Shown piece after piece: positions 31,818 to 44,402 of a stretch of DNA of 64,000 nt (position 1 is its first letter; every line of letters begins with the position of its first letter). Made by a program: the position numbers and the translations under genes. Source of the DNA: Hexactinellida sp. DTS-2022 (Eukaryota; Porifera; Hexactinellida); contig JAPNXP010000002.1 of NCBI GenBank assembly GCA_028753945.1, positions 10,664,001 through 10,728,000 on the forward strand, given 5' to 3'. The notes beneath the pieces are model-generated. The model was not told where the DNA came from. It saw only the letters and a list, made by a program, of their open reading frames with translations, and searched no databases.

Positions 31818-33219
31818 CCAATTCTTTAGCCTGCGTAGTGTAGAAAAACTTCTCTCCACGCTACATGTTGTAACCGGCAAAGTGAGAAATATTTTTATAC
31901 ATATACTTATACTTGGAAAGAAATCTGACGATTCACTTAGAAGTTCCATAAAAGTAACTCGATAAGTTTTTCGATCTCTAGCTTTCCAAATATCAAACCA
32001 TATAGATCCCCCATTAACCAATGATCGTGTGTGAAATTGGATTGAATAATGCTCAACTATACCAGACAATTTTTGAAAAATTCATGTTTAGTTAAGGGTA
32101 AATTACGGCAGATTCATGCAAAAAAACACATAAATTTCGTTTTGAAGTTAGGAATTTGATTTTCACATATATGATAGAAGACACTATAGCTATATCGAAA
32201 CTGAAAACGAAATCTGATTATCTTTAATAAATTTTAATTTATGGGGCATGCAGTTTTATTGTAATACAAAAGTCCCATAGGGGGATTTCTTCAGACTCAA
32301 CCAGATAAGTGTGTGGTTTGCAAGATCATTATTTGCTAAAGACCTGTACTGTGTGATCTATCAGATAGATCATCGTTATGGGCGGTTGGTGGGCGGTTTA
32401 GAATTTTGATAAGATCTAAATAAAAAATATTGCGACCTTTTGAAAAGAAAAAATGAATCAAAAGGTCATCTTTTTATGCGAAATTTGATTAAATGCATGA
32501 TAAAAAAAATTCCAAGTCATAATTCAAAAATGTAAACCGTCTACCAACACCTTACGCTTATAATCTTTAAATATTGATTCTGATAACAAACATTGATGGC
32601 CACATTGCCAAATTACCGCATAATATCTGCCACCACTTTTGGAAATCGCCCTATGGGAGATTTGCATTAGCCAAATTTTGAAACCGATAAAAAATAAAAA
32701 GTATATAGATAGGGACATTTCCTTTTGGTTTATTGATTTGTATCGTATAGGTATATATTTCTCACAATTACAGATTAATACAAGAACTTTAATTCACGTG
32801 GGGTAATTTAACCTTAATTCTTTGAAATACATAGGATGGATTGTTGCCATTTGTAATACAACTTTATTGTGGCCGGAAAAACGATCCTCTAATGATGTTA
32901 TTAAATCTTCCAAATATGGTATAAACACAGAAGTTCTAAAATAATCTTGAGCGTTATCAATATTTGGGTCCGAAATATTGCTACGATATAATTGGCGATT
33001 TACAATCCGTGGGAAAGAAAGTTTTGTATTTAATTTTGTCGCAATTTCAAGTCCTTCGTGCCAAATAATGGAGAATTCACTTTCAGAATTTTCCTTATGT
33101 TGTTTAAGAATAGAAATTAACAATTCAACATGTTTCCATACTTCACTGAGATCAATTCTCGGGGCTTGAAACATTTGTGCTATAGGCTCAATAACCGATG
33201 AATATTTGCATATCACCAT
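31818..33219 (-). pseudogene. hAT transposase (hAT-2) split by J elements
   Basis: On the minus strand, 33219-32818 encodes MVICKYSSVIEPIAQMFQ...ELLISILKQHKEN...FIPYLEDLITSLEDRFS, the all-alpha region before the hAT C-terminus. Element J1 (32096-32813) then interrupts at TTAA, and 32069-31818 continues with the dimerisation domain (FLTLPVTTCSVERSFSTLRR). The class is the 52-kDa-repressor/ZMYM1-like hAT type. J2 truncates it just after RRLKNWL. Small frameshifts near the J1 junction remain even if J1 is disregarded. No N-terminal finger is visible; I3 starts immediately beyond at 33246. Confidence 0.75.
32096..32813 (+). mobile_element. Family J element, copy J1
   Basis: GGGTAAATTACGGCAGATTC...GTGGGGTAATTTAACC, flanked by TTAA (32092-32095, 32814-32817); 718 bp. 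The short TIR is GGTTAAATTAC. The ORF 32524-32718 is shared by other J copies and has no domain. Confidence 0.9.
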
Positions 33220-33245
33220 AAGATTAATAATATATGAAGAATTAA

Positions 33246-33660
33246 GGTTCAGGTATACTCTACAAAATTCGATAATTTGATAAAAACCAAATCATTGTCT
33301 ATCTCTCTTTTATTGCATTTTTGGATTGTATTGATACCAATAAGTACTCTCAAGAGATTTCTAAGAAGAATTCCTATTATTTTTCCAGTTTAACACACTT
33401 TGGTCACCTCAATCTGGGAATAATTGATGTAAATCTTTTTTTCAAAACCCGCTATCTCAAAACTAACATTTTCAGATTTGTGTAGATAAGAAACTTTTTC
33501 AGTTTTGCACGTAGAATCGAAATCCCAACGGTTTAGGATAGATCTCGTCTAGATACATCCTGTATCGTTTGCGATTAATTAAATTAGAAATGGTTGCAGA
33601 GCTTTGCGGATTTTGGATAGGAAATTTCGATTAAAAAGTTGACATCACGTAATATTCAAG
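33246..33660. mobile_element. Family I element, partial copy I3
   Basis: TTAA 33242-33245 then GGTTCAGGTATACTCTACAA; matches I4 (44403-44870) over ~400 bp. No right end found. Confidence 0.6.
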
Positions 33661-33984
33661 ACAATTAAAATATATAAAATTGGAACAATCCCAGACGATG
33701 AAGGATAAACAAGATATAGGTAACGCATTTAAACAAATCTGCATTTGTATAATCAAATGAAGCGGTTTCTTCACAACTATTATCAACTTCACTAATAGAA
33801 TTCCCTTCGTAAAGATCAGTAGAAGAATCAATTCGAGGATGTTTTGAGGTAAAGAAATGAGGAATATCCTCGGACATCTCTGATAAGAAGCTAAAGCTAA
33901 TTTATTAAAAATAAAACAATAATTTAACGGAATGGACGGCGTTGAATAATACGAATAATTAACAGGAAAAATGAAAATGGCTGA

Positions 33985-34035
33985 GCTAGGGGGGGGGGGG
34001 GGCAACTGCCCCCCCCTCCCTACGCCCATGGTCAA
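33985..34035. repeat. G-run/C-run foldback
   Basis: A run of 13 G, CAACTG, then C8 and TCCCTACGCCCATGG. It looks like one end of a hAT-type MITE (compare 25623 and 45078); the other end was not found. Nothing else supported in 33660-34380. Confidence 0.4.
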
Positions 34036-34379
34036 AGCAATCCAGTACTCTTAATTAATAGAAAGCTAAATACACCAGTACCAGATAATTGCAAGTTAGA
34101 AGAAGATATTAGTGATCAAGAACTCCAAGTTAATTCATTTCTGTTTCCAGAACTTGATTAAAAAATCTCTTCTATTGGATATGTTGTATTTAACCCTTTT
34201 GGGAATTGTAGCATAACTCCCATGAAGTCATAACTTGTGAACCATGAGCTATACAAATTATCTAAATATTTAAATCGATTCTTTTGGTTCGATAACCTAT
34301 AGGTCAATAAATCATTTTATTGCCTTAAAGTTTACATAAATACTCAATATCACCAAATTGTAGTTTCGTGCTACTGTGC

Positions 34380-35330
34380 TGGGATACATCATGATTATCG
34401 TGACTCTCCAATCATATTCGTTTCAAGTGCATCGCTCACGTGGCTAACCGCTTGAAGTGGATCCTCCATAAACTTCAGGATAGAATATTGAAGACAGCAC
34501 TCGCTGATATGGCGGCTATGTCCCGCATATTATCTAAGAAGGGCCTCGGAAAGAATCATGTTAGTAATTGTTTGATCCTTTTTTCAAGGATTTGATATAG
34601 CGATCAAATAATGGGAGAGAGTCCTGGGAAAGCAAATCTTCGGAGGAAACTTCACCTTAGCTAGTACCTTTCGGACAAATTACATCGTAATACATGGCGG
34701 TGCACCGGGACGCAGGAGACGTGCCTTCGATCTTGTCGGCAATCAAAGCCATACCACTTCGCCTCTCAGCGTCAGATGAACACGCCGAGGCGAATCACAA
34801 GTATTGTCCTTGCACTTCAGATTCCTGTTGTATGTTCCAACAAGCTATATTCAACTCTCGAAGCCCTCCCTCCCATCTGAACTATCTTGGAGTTGATGCA
34901 ACTACTTTAATACAGGATTTATTTAACGAATTTGGCTATGATTCTGAATACTTTGTAAGGAAGATATCTCAGGATCTTTCTTCGAATCATAACGAAGCCA
35001 TCAATTCCTTGTTATTTATCATGGTTCATAAGACTGATGCAGTGTGGTACGACGTAATGGGCCTTGCCCCAGGCCCCCAGCGCAGGTTGTGATTAGATAT
35101 AACATGGGATTTGCTGTCATTGAATGACTCTGCCAGTACCTGGTATTGAAGTAACAACCCCGTTTGAAGGAAGCATTTGAATCTCTTTAGTTACAAATGG
35201 CCAGCTACAGACTCAACACAATAAGGGACCAGGGTGAGAGATACTAGAAGATGCAAAGGAGGAAAAAAAAGACTTCAAAGCAACTCGCTAAAAGATCTAC
35301 TCCTTATTTGTCTGGCGGGTTTACTGGAGC
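34380..35330 (+). pseudogene. Kolobok/Mutator-like transposase C-terminal half
   Basis: Starts with a readable HVAKRLKWILHKLQDR (34437 onward), followed after shifts by the open frame 34694-35092: VPSILSAIKAIPLRLSASDE, HKYCPCTSDSCC, LFNEFGYDSEYFVRKIS and SSNHNEAINSLLF...VHKT. The order (two-Cys CP..SCC block, then a helix and an NxNExxNSLLW-like motif) matches the C-terminal half of Kolobok-type transposases, often annotated as a mutator-like domain. Past 35092 the tail motifs YRLNTIRDQGERY and KRSTPYLSGGF are still visible with stops in between. Kolobok elements make TTAA duplications, which fits the many TTAA-flanked elements nearby. Interrupted by several stops and frameshifts; no terminal repeats tied to it. 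Confidence 0.5.
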
Positions 35331-35826
35331 CTGTTCGAAATTGAGTAGCGAATCATATTTTAATGAAGGAATGACTCAGGAGATATAAAGAGCCACTCCA
35401 GCCAATCTAGCGAATCCAGCCAATCCAGCCACTCTAGCTATCACTTCTTCTGCCAATCTTAATGGTTCCTTGCAGAAATTGTTTCGGATATCGATCTAGC
35501 GGTCTAGTCAGCATAGGCCTTGGTCCCAGAATGATACCAGAATAGATCTATTGGGTGAAGTGCAATACTTTGACAAGTGGTATCATCTTATCTGACTCGA
35601 CATCGAAGATCGGGGTGTATTGGAGAGGAGTACTATTGCCCTGAACTTCTAATTTGAGTAATATTTGTAGTTCTGTTTTTGTAATTTGTTAGTTTTAGCA
35701 GATAATAGAGATCCCTACAGGATAAATTTTTATTATTTAATGATTAATAACTGGATTGCAAGGTAGCTTTCGAATTTTCCATTAGCCAAGTATGTGGACT
35801 TTAGGTTGCGCTTTTGGTCATTTTAA

Positions 35827-36508
35827 CCGTAGACTGCCTAATCGCCACACAGTGTGGCAGTGCCAAAAAACGTAGTAAATAAACTCCAAATTTCAAAAGA
35901 ATTCCGATTTAAACATTTTTTTATATACTCTATCGATTTCGATCATAAAAAGTTTTTTTTAAATTTCAAGATGATGACATAGCATAAAAGTGTCATCTGC
36001 CACTTGAATGCCACCTCATTTAGAAATAATAAAATGTAAACTTTGGCTGTGCAAAACATGTCAGTTATGGAATTCAATGTATAGACCCATTTTTGAATGT
36101 TTTAATCGTATATTTATAGAGTTGTGGTACATAACGGAATTTTCTAACATTTTTTCGTCATCCATGGTTCAAAAAAACAAACTTTAGTGGTTTTAATATA
36201 TCGATGTAGATCTAGTAGTATGCGTCCGAATCGTTTGAAATATGTTATCCAAAATAGAATATTATGGCTCCACATGATGTAGTTTTCAAAGTAAGACTAA
36301 TTTCCTTTATTCTCGGGATATTTCGTTTCAAGGAAAAATTGTTTGTCACCATTTTTGGACAAAATATTGAATAAAACTTTGCAAAAAAATTTCAATGTTG
36401 ACAAAATATGAATGTCTTGATGACAATTGAATATAAAAGTTCATTCTTTTAATTCAAAAGAATTGTAGTGAATTAGAAATTCATGAAAAAGCTTTCGGCA
36501 GTATTCAG
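35827..36508 (+). mobile_element. TTAA-flanked element, family K (copy K1)
   Basis: CCGTAGACTGCC...GGCAGTATTCAG with TTAA 35823-35826 and 36509-36512; 682 bp, non-coding. Copies at 46982-47645 and, more diverged, 37671-38351. The preceding stretch 35331-35822 and the following 36513-37034 hold nothing recognisable. Confidence 0.85.
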
Positions 36509-37670
36509 TTAAATGCGCTGTTGAACTTAGTCACACTTGGGTGGTTATTTCTCGGTACATAAAACCCTTACGTGCAGCTGTAAATCTTTTGGAAAGAATC
36601 ACAATTGAATCTACAGTTTCCCACATTGAATCGCCACTTGATCCAATTGATTCGTGGAATTATGTTGAAAAACTGTGTATTCTATTTGTGAACCTGTAGT
36701 TTTAAATGGAGTATTAAAAACAATTAATTATTATAGGCAAACGAACAATAAATGTACCTTTTGGCTGACATATGAAGGCTTGAACACGAATTTCATCAAT
36801 AATTGTTAAATAATCGACGATTATATATTTAAGTCGGAACCAGCGACTTTAAGCTACAACCGAGGATATATGAATTCGCAACTTCTAATATTATAGATAA
36901 TTACCTGAAGTCATAGAGCAAATCAATGGCTATTTCAACTTTCTCCAATTAGATGAGTGGAAATTCACAAAGTGTCCCCCAATACAATTAGTTCACTGAC
37001 TATGCGAAAGATTGCTCTTTGGAAGACAGCCTAAGGTTAAATTACGGCAGATTCAGCCAAAAACTAACAAACTTGGTTTTGAAAATATGTGTTTGATTTT
37101 CACATTAATGATTGATAATTTATAGCTAGATCCAAACTGAAAACGAAATCAAGACATCTTGTATAACCTCGATTTTATGAGGCGTGCACTTTTCTGCTAA
37201 TACAAAAGTCGCATAAGGTGGTTTCTTCAGACTCGACCCAAAAGAGTAGTGGATTTGAAAATCACTATTTGCTAAACACATAATATGAGCTATGAATCAC
37301 ATAGGTCATCGTTATGGGCGAAAGGTGACTGGTTTCAGAATTTTGATTCACTCAAATTTTAAATAGTGACCCTTTGAACGCAAAGAAATGAATAAAAGGT
37401 CATTTGGGAATATTTAACCAAAGAGATTAATAGAAATACTTAAGTCATAATTCAACATTGTAAACAGTCTACCTACTCCGTAAGCTCATAAAATTAAGAA
37501 AAAGTGAATTCCTATTGCAAAAGAAGAAAATATTATAATAGCCAATATATAATAGATAAAGTCCGAAGATATGTCAAGAAAACGAATACGAAAAAAATTC
37601 CAAAAATTTTACCTTTGAGGTCACTTTTGAGGGGAAATTTTAATTTTTTTTTTAAAAATATGATTATTAA

Positions 37671-38351
37671 CCGTAGATTGCCGGAGTGATTTTCAGGAAA
37701 ATAGCATACCCTGTATTTCTTTGTATAAAATATTTAGAACCTATTGATTTGAAATCCAACAAGAGTACAATAATATCTCAACATGCTAGAATTTTTGTAA
37801 TATTTAATGGAGAATTTCGACAAAAGGTGATGACATATACTTTCTATATAGATCGATATAACGCCGTTAACATGTAAGTAATCCTTTGTTTCTAAATTTG
37901 AACAATGACGACTATGTCATTAGTTATCAGATCTCAAAAATTGAACAAATCCGATTCACTTAACGATAGTTACATCATTATTAAAAAATCGACAAATTTG
38001 TTTTTGATGAACCATGGATTACGAAAAAATACCTATATTTGAGTTAATCTTTCACAACTCTGTATTAGTCAAACCAAATATACTAAATAGATATTATTCA
38101 GTCTAATATCTTATTTCGGGTATTTCTACGGTGAAATTATAACATTTATGATTTACAAAAGCAAGTGGCAGGCAAGTGGAGCAGTACACTTTTATGCTAC
38201 GTCATCATTACAATTTCTGAAATTTTTGATTTTTGGAATAAAATCGATGGAGTTCAAAATAATGTCTAAATCCAAATTTTCACGAAATTTGAATAATTTG
38301 ATTCACCGGTTTTCCACTTGACACAACGTGTATCAGTTGGGCAGTCTACAG
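37671..38351 (+). mobile_element. Family K element, diverged copy K3
   Basis: CCGTAGATTGCCGG...GGGCAGTCTACAG with TTAA 37667-37670 and 38352-38355. Same length as K1 (681 bp), interior poorly conserved. Confidence 0.65.
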
Positions 38352-38595
38352 TTAAATAAAAAATTCTGCCACAATTGTTGTTGTTTTTGATCATTCTGAA
38401 TATTTTAGAAAACAAAATAAACATTTTCAATATTTATAAAAGACTCTTTTTCATTAATTACGTTCTAAGAAAACAATTTTTTTTTTGAAACGGACATACA
38501 TTGTAAAAAGGCGCATATGCACCTAAACCAGGGTTGGGCAAACTTTTTAGGCCGCGGGCCAAAATGGATAAATGTCATAGTGTTGCGGGCCTGAG

Positions 38596-38750
38596 AGAAG
38601 ACCTGGGGCTGATTACTAGTGAGTGATTACGATACGATTACGATTACATCCTTCAGAAAAAGCTTGATTATGATTACGATTACGATTACAGGAAAAGTTG
38701 TAATCTATTACAATCGATTACGATTGTAATCGTAATCAGCCCCAAGCCTG
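38596..38750. mobile_element. MITE with GATTAC repeats
   Basis: CTGGGGCTGATTAC at the left and GTAATCAGCCCCAAG at the right; between them repeated GATTACGATTAC and complement. Flanks GGCCTGAG/TGCCTGAG suggest an 8-bp duplication with one mismatch. Confidence 0.55.
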
Positions 38751-38998
38751 CCTGAGTTAACATTTCTTATTTAACACATTTTTTATTTTATTTCAAGTAG
38801 CATTAATGGAGAAATAAACGATGATACTGAGGAAGTATAAACTAATCTAATCACATATTAGGAAGTATAAATAACTAGTGGGAGTTGTGCTTTTAATCCT
38901 GCGTTTTTATTAGCTTATCAAAATTTGGTACACTTGCTGAAGTAGCAATACACATAAGCTGAGAAATGTACTCATCTGTCAATGCTGATCTTGACATA

Positions 38999-39256
38999 CC
39001 GTATTTACTCGCATAGTAGCCTCGGCGATTATTGTTTTTTACTCCATTTTTGACCAATAATTTTGACCAATTTTCTAGAATATCACATTTTATTACAATT
39101 TATTTATGATAATCGGTTGATAATCGTATTGTGAGTTATATTAGATATAAATGTTTACTCCGGGTAGCAGTTATAAATTTTATTTGCTACTTTACGGGGG
39201 CGATTATTGGAGGTAGGCGATTATTCAAATAGAGGCTACTATTTGAATAAATACGG
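38999..39256. mobile_element. TA-flanked MITE, CCGTATTTACTCG ends
   Basis: CCGTATTTACTCGCATAGTA and complement of GGCTACTATTTGAATAAATA; TA at 38997-38998 and 39257-39258. 258 bp. Confidence 0.7.
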
Positions 39257-39690
39257 TATTTTTGATAAACTTCATCATACCTGCCAATCGTACAGGGATC
39301 CCTGTCCTGTAAAAGAATTTTAAACATTTTGGCCATTCTGTACAGGCGTACAGGGATTTTTAATTACTATTTATGTGTAAATATTGCCTAAAATGTCGAC
39401 AGATATGATAGTAATTCTGCCATGCATTCTGCATTGACTACATAAGGAACAACTTTGTTTCTATATTTATTCAAGTGTATAACAATTCCCTGGACGAGCG
39501 AGCGAAGCGAGCGAGATATTTTGGGAGGAGATTGAACTGTAATCTCGTTTTCTGCTAGAACTCGCCATTTAATTTAGGTTCTGCCTCCTACGTTTTCTAA
39601 TAATATCTAATAATTGATAGAATTCGTAATGCAAACTATAGTTACAAAATACTGTATTCAAACTTGGAACATTGATGCATTTGTAGAGTA

Positions 39691-40172
39691 TACCCTCCCC
39701 TACCAAAAGTATTCGTACACCTAAAAATTTCCTATGGAAATAGTACTATATAACTCGAATATTTATCGCTAATGTATACACATTCGATGAGATGTCGTCA
39801 CTTTGGTTTCAGAATCGTATTCTACGCCACCGAATTGACCATTGTAGAAGCTTTCAACTCAATTACATATTTATTAGTTTGAAAATTATCATCCGGTGCC
39901 ACCATGTACCACTTCTTCCATTTGTCCCCATGGTACAAGATGGGAATAAGTGGTACATGGTGGCATAGGATGATAATTTTCAACTTAATCAGTAGCTAAC
40001 AGAGTTCAAAGCTTCTTTAAATGTATATTTCGAATGCGTAGATTACGAATATTCAATCTAAATTGCAATATTCCATGTATTTAGTGTACAATAAACATTA
40101 TTATTGACACACTATATTACTATTTTCTATGGGAATGCTTATGGAGTACGAATACTTTTGGTAGGGGAGTGT
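39691..40172. mobile_element. Tc1-like palindromic MITE
   Basis: CTCCCCTACCAAAAGTATTC at the left (39695), its complement at the right (40150-40169), flanked by TA. CAAAAGTATTCGTAC is a usual Tc1/mariner end. The centre is itself a palindrome (ATCATCCGGTGCCACCATG...CATGGTGGCATAGGATGAT, 39887-39972). Confidence 0.8.
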
Positions 40173-40265
40173 ATATAATTGAAAAGAAATGAATTATCCG
40201 CTGTTCATAGCGAATGGTCTCGCGGGCCACATGGGGCCCACGGGCCACGGTTTGAGCACCCTTTA

Positions 40266-40440
40266 CCTAAACTGATGTCTGTCCGAATAGAATTTCAAAT
40301 TTTATAAAGTTTGATTGGGCAATAATTTTTTTAGTGCAAAATATATGGAATTTTTCTACTAAAATTACTAAAATATATTATATTTTATTTAAATTCAAAA
40401 ACCAAAATTCTAAACCGGACAGACATCGCTAAACAGAGTA
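40266..40440. repeat. Inverted repeat CTGATGTCTGTCCG
   Basis: CTAAACTGATGTCTGTCCG (40269-40287) pairs imperfectly with CGGACAGACATCGCTAAAC (40417-40435). Probably a small MITE into which the 38529 hAT inserted. Nothing supported in 40934-41181. Confidence 0.45.
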
Positions 40441-41185
40441 AGGAACATTTCATAATTGATGTTACTATTCAAAATCATAATTCTAGATTGTGAATTGTCG
40501 ATAATTGGCCAGTATGGATCAGTATGGGTCAGTACAGTATATAAATTTGATTAAGCTATAACCGAGGATATATGAATTCGCAACTTCTAATATCATGGAT
40601 ATTTACTAGATAGTTATAGAGCAAATTATTGGCTATTTCAAATTTTTCAAATTCAATGTTTGAAAATTCACTAGCGCTTGCCCTTAAATATTGATTCTGA
40701 TAACAAACATAGATAGCCACATTGCCAAAATGAAATATTTTTGGGACACCACTTATCGAAAGTTCCCTATGGGAGATTTGTATTAGCCAAATTTGGAAAC
40801 CCACAAAAAATATAAAGTATAATAGATATAGACATTTTCTTTTCGGCTTTTTGCTTTCAATAGTATAGGGATTTATATCTCACAAGGTCAGATTAATACA
40901 AGAAAAAGTCTTTTTGATGTAATTTAACCATAATAGGTTATGATCAGAAAAACTTTGGAGTCGTTCCCAGTGATAATGAGATCTCGAGTATGAGATTACA
41001 GAGATTTTCGAAGCCAACTCGGATGTAAGTTTACCTTGAGCGGATAATTATACTTATTACTTAGCGATATTACTAATTTATTCCCTTACTTGATTTGTAT
41101 ACCGAGCAATGTGAAAACCCAACTATAGAGCTGTTAGGTAGGTAATGATAATAATATGCAGTCGTCTCGGCTAAACAATATTTAA

Positions 41186-43515
41186 GGCCCCTCTCGGGTT
41201 AATTTTGAATTATTTAAATAATTGAGTATATTTCGTTTTTATTAGTTATAATTCCCGGGAGGATAATATAGGAAAATTTGGCTTAATTCTGAGGACAATT
41301 GAACTCACTAGAGCAGGGGTCGGCAACCCCCGGCCCGCGGGCCAGATCTGGCCCGCGAGGCGAAATGTTCCGGCCCGCTGCTCTCTATAAATATGCTCAT
41401 CATGACCTCCGATTTAAAAAAATTCTGTTCCTATTTGTGAATTTGTATGGAATAGTCAACTAATATGATTATATAAGCTTCTATAAATGAGATCCTGAAT
41501 TCTTGATAATTCAAACCATACAGTCCAGAGCTTTTAAATCCTAACTAAACAGTTAACATGGTAGGTTGGATGCCGGGTATAAGCACATCATCGGGAATTG
41601 CACTTAATGTGCTTATAACTGGCATGTTCTTATAACTGACATAAATTATATAGGGTAAATGTCAACCGTTTTCCAAATAGTGTTCTTAGATCCGATATGT
41701 TCTTATAACCGGTGTGCTTATATTCGACATCTAATGTACTACCAAATACTTCTCTAAGACATTTTTCACAATTCCAATGTAATGTTCAAAAAAATTCCAA
41801 ATTTTACGAATTATAATTTTGGATCTGCTGTTCGGACTAGCGAGGTTCGGAAGAGGGAGGGTGAACAATATTTTTATAAATTATAGTGTGGTAACATTAT
41901 TGTTATATGTCAATTCAAATTTTCTCATTATCAACAATTCTACAATGGAACAATTCGGAGTAAGACTAAAGGATGGTAAATCGCTTGGCCCGACTAATGC
42001 GGTAAATTAATCAATCTGGCCCGTAGGTTCAAAAGGTTGCCGACCCCTGCACTAGAGCAATTTGAAATTGGTGATTGTCTGTTATATGGCCAAATTGAGA
42101 GTAATATAAATTACGGCCACACAATGCTGGTCAGATAAATTAGGATTCGATTGTTTTTGGATAGTACACCAGAAAGTAAAGCCACATTGAAAATTTCAGG
42201 TGAATCTGACTAATAGTTTTGCTGTAGCGACCATTATAAGATCCAGGAATGTGAAGGACATCATGGAGGGTGACTTTTTCAAATGGAATGAAAGTTTAGT
42301 AGGCTGGCACTGCCCCAATTTGTTTTCAATATAGTTGTTATTCATACAAAAGTATATTTGCATATCTACTTAGGTTGTAAACCTAAATTTTCAACATTCC
42401 AAAAATTAAGTTACGAGTTATAGTCATTTGAAGTCAGATTTGGACTGTCAAGGTCCCTAGTCTGACTTCAAAGGGCATTAACTTTGAAAGTTTGTATTGT
42501 AAAGTTTAGATCAAGGGTAATTCCCATATTAAATATATATTCAATCGTTTACACTTGGTTTCAAACAATTTGGATGAAAACTGTGAAAGCTTTAGCATTT
42601 TAAACTTTCTGACCTTTCAACTCTTTGGGTGGTCCTTTCACATCTCTACATTGAATCTCAGAAACCCGTCGACCAATAATGAAATATTTGAGTGCAAAAT
42701 GCTCGCAATACCCGGTTTCCTATTCGTCCATAATACATTTTATGACCCTAACTCACAAAAATCCTCCAAATGACCATATATGGGCATAAAATGTGCCCAT
42801 TTTTGATGATTTAGCATATTTATTTCTTCAAAACTATAAACTCTAGAGCTTAGCACTAAATTTCCCATCACATCCATATAATATTGCAAACCCATTAGAA
42901 TCACAATTGATACCATTTTCCTAAAGATTGCTGTCCTATATATTGACCGGAATACCCTCATAATAGTGTGAAAAGTAAATTTAAAATTCCATTTATTTTT
43001 GGTTCAACTATTGCAAAATTGGTCCAAATTGTTTGAAACCAAGTCTAAACTAACGAGGACATATGTAATTCGGGGGGATTTTTCAAACTAACCTCTAGCA
43101 TAAAAAAATTCAGAATTCTATATCTTTGAAGTTCGACTTGGACCGCATATTTACATAAAACATCGAATAATGCAAAAATTGGCAGTCAAAATGTGACTTC
43201 AAAGGGCTATAACTCACAAAGTTTGTATGTTAGTGGTTAATTTGAAAAATCGCCCAGAATTACATATGTCTTCATCAGTTTAGACTTGGTTTCAAACTAT
43301 TTAGACCAAATCTGCAATAGTTGAACCAAATGTAAATATATTTTCAATTGAAAATTGACATTTTCATGATGATACACACATTCCTGAGCACTAAACTGGT
43401 ATTAACAGCAAAAGTAGAGCTCAGATTCACTTGAAATTTTCAATGTATCAATACTTTACTGTGTACTATACGAAAACAGTCTAATCTCAATTACCAAATT
43501 AACCAAAGAGGGGCC
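41186..43515 (+). mobile_element. Family E element, copy E2
   Basis: GGCCCCTCTCGGGTTAATTT...CCAAAGAGGGGCC with TTAA 41182-41185 and 43516-43519. 1586 bp net of a hAT insertion. Nearly identical to E3 (48277-49872), which has the empty site. Module at 42770-42860; large internal hairpin ~43000-43340. Confidence 0.9.
41314..42049. mobile_element. hAT MITE nested in E2
   Basis: CAGGGGTCGGCAACCCCCGG...GGTTGCCGACCCCTG, 736 bp, exact duplication CACTAGAG at 41306-41313 and 42050-42057. The uninterrupted site with a single CACTAGAG is preserved in E3 (~48399). The ORF 41819-42010 has no domain. Confidence 0.95.
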
Positions 43516-43678
43516 TTAAAACCTTCATTTCCCAAAAAGATTTTTTTTTCATCGGCGAAAAATCCAAAACTCTGGCATTAGTAGTCGTATAATCGAAAAA
43601 TAAACGGTTTTGGAACCAGCTCGAAGATATCCCAAGGATTAGTGTTGAAAATCTAGTGTTCTAATAGGAAAAAGTTAA

Positions 43679-44398
43679 GGTTAAATTACGGCAGATTCAT
43701 GTAAAAAAACACATAAATTTCGTTTTGAAGTAAGATGTTTAATTTTCACATATATAATAGAAGACATTATAGCTATATCGAAACTGAAGACGAAATCGAA
43801 TTATTTTGAATAAATTCGATTTTATGGGGCGTGCAGTTTTATGGTAATACAAAAGTCCCATAGGGGGATTTCTTCAGACTCCACCTGATAAGTGTGTCGA
43901 TCTCAAGATCATTATTAGCTAAAGACATATTATGTGCGATATATCACATAGATCATCGTTATATGCTGTAGGTGACTGGTTTAGAATTTTGATTTGACCT
44001 AAATAAAAAAAGTTGCGACCTTTTGAACTAAAGAAATCATTAAAAAGGTCATGTTTTTTATGAGATATTTGATAAAATGTTTGAAAATTAATTTCAGAGT
44101 CATAATTCAAAAATGTAAACCGACTACCAACTCCGTACGCTTATAATCTTTCAATATTGATTCTGATAACAAACATTGATGGCCGCATTGCCAAATTACA
44201 CTATAATATCGACCACCACTTTTTGAAATCGCCCTATGGGAGATTTGTATTAGCCAAATATTGAAACCGACAAAAAATAAAAAGTATAATATATTGAGAC
44301 ATTTTCTTTTTTGTTTATTGCTTTGTATCGTACCTTGATCTATTTCTAACAATTACAGATTAATACAAGAGATTTCATTCCCGTGGGGTAATTTAACC
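43679..44398 (+). mobile_element. Family J element, copy J4
   Basis: GGTTAAATTACGGCAGATTC...GTGGGGTAATTTAACC; TTAA 43675-43678 and 44399-44402. 720 bp. Shares its right TTAA with I4. Confidence 0.9.
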
Positions 44399-44402
44399 TT
44401 AA

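Larger units (their letters stand above)
38529..40264. mobile_element. 1.7-kb hAT-type non-autonomous element
   Basis: Starts CAGGGTTGGGCAAACTTTTT, ends GGCCACGGTTTGAGCACCCT; exact 8-bp duplication ACCTAAAC at 38521-38528 and 40265-40272. No transposase. Three smaller elements are nested inside (38596-38750, 38999-39256, 39691-40172). Confidence 0.85.
37035..40929 (+). mobile_element. Family J element, copy J3, heavily interrupted
   Basis: Left end GGTTAAATTACGGCAGATTC after CTAA (37031-37034); right end TGTAATTTAACC before ATAA (40930-40933). Left ~460 bp and right ~250 bp are J; between them lie K3, a 1.7-kb hAT element and other sequence. Confidence 0.6.

Noticed and set aside
31776..32718. 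ORF tails LRLNYGRFSQKNT and similar as part of hAT proteins
   Set aside because: These tails are read-through into J element ends.
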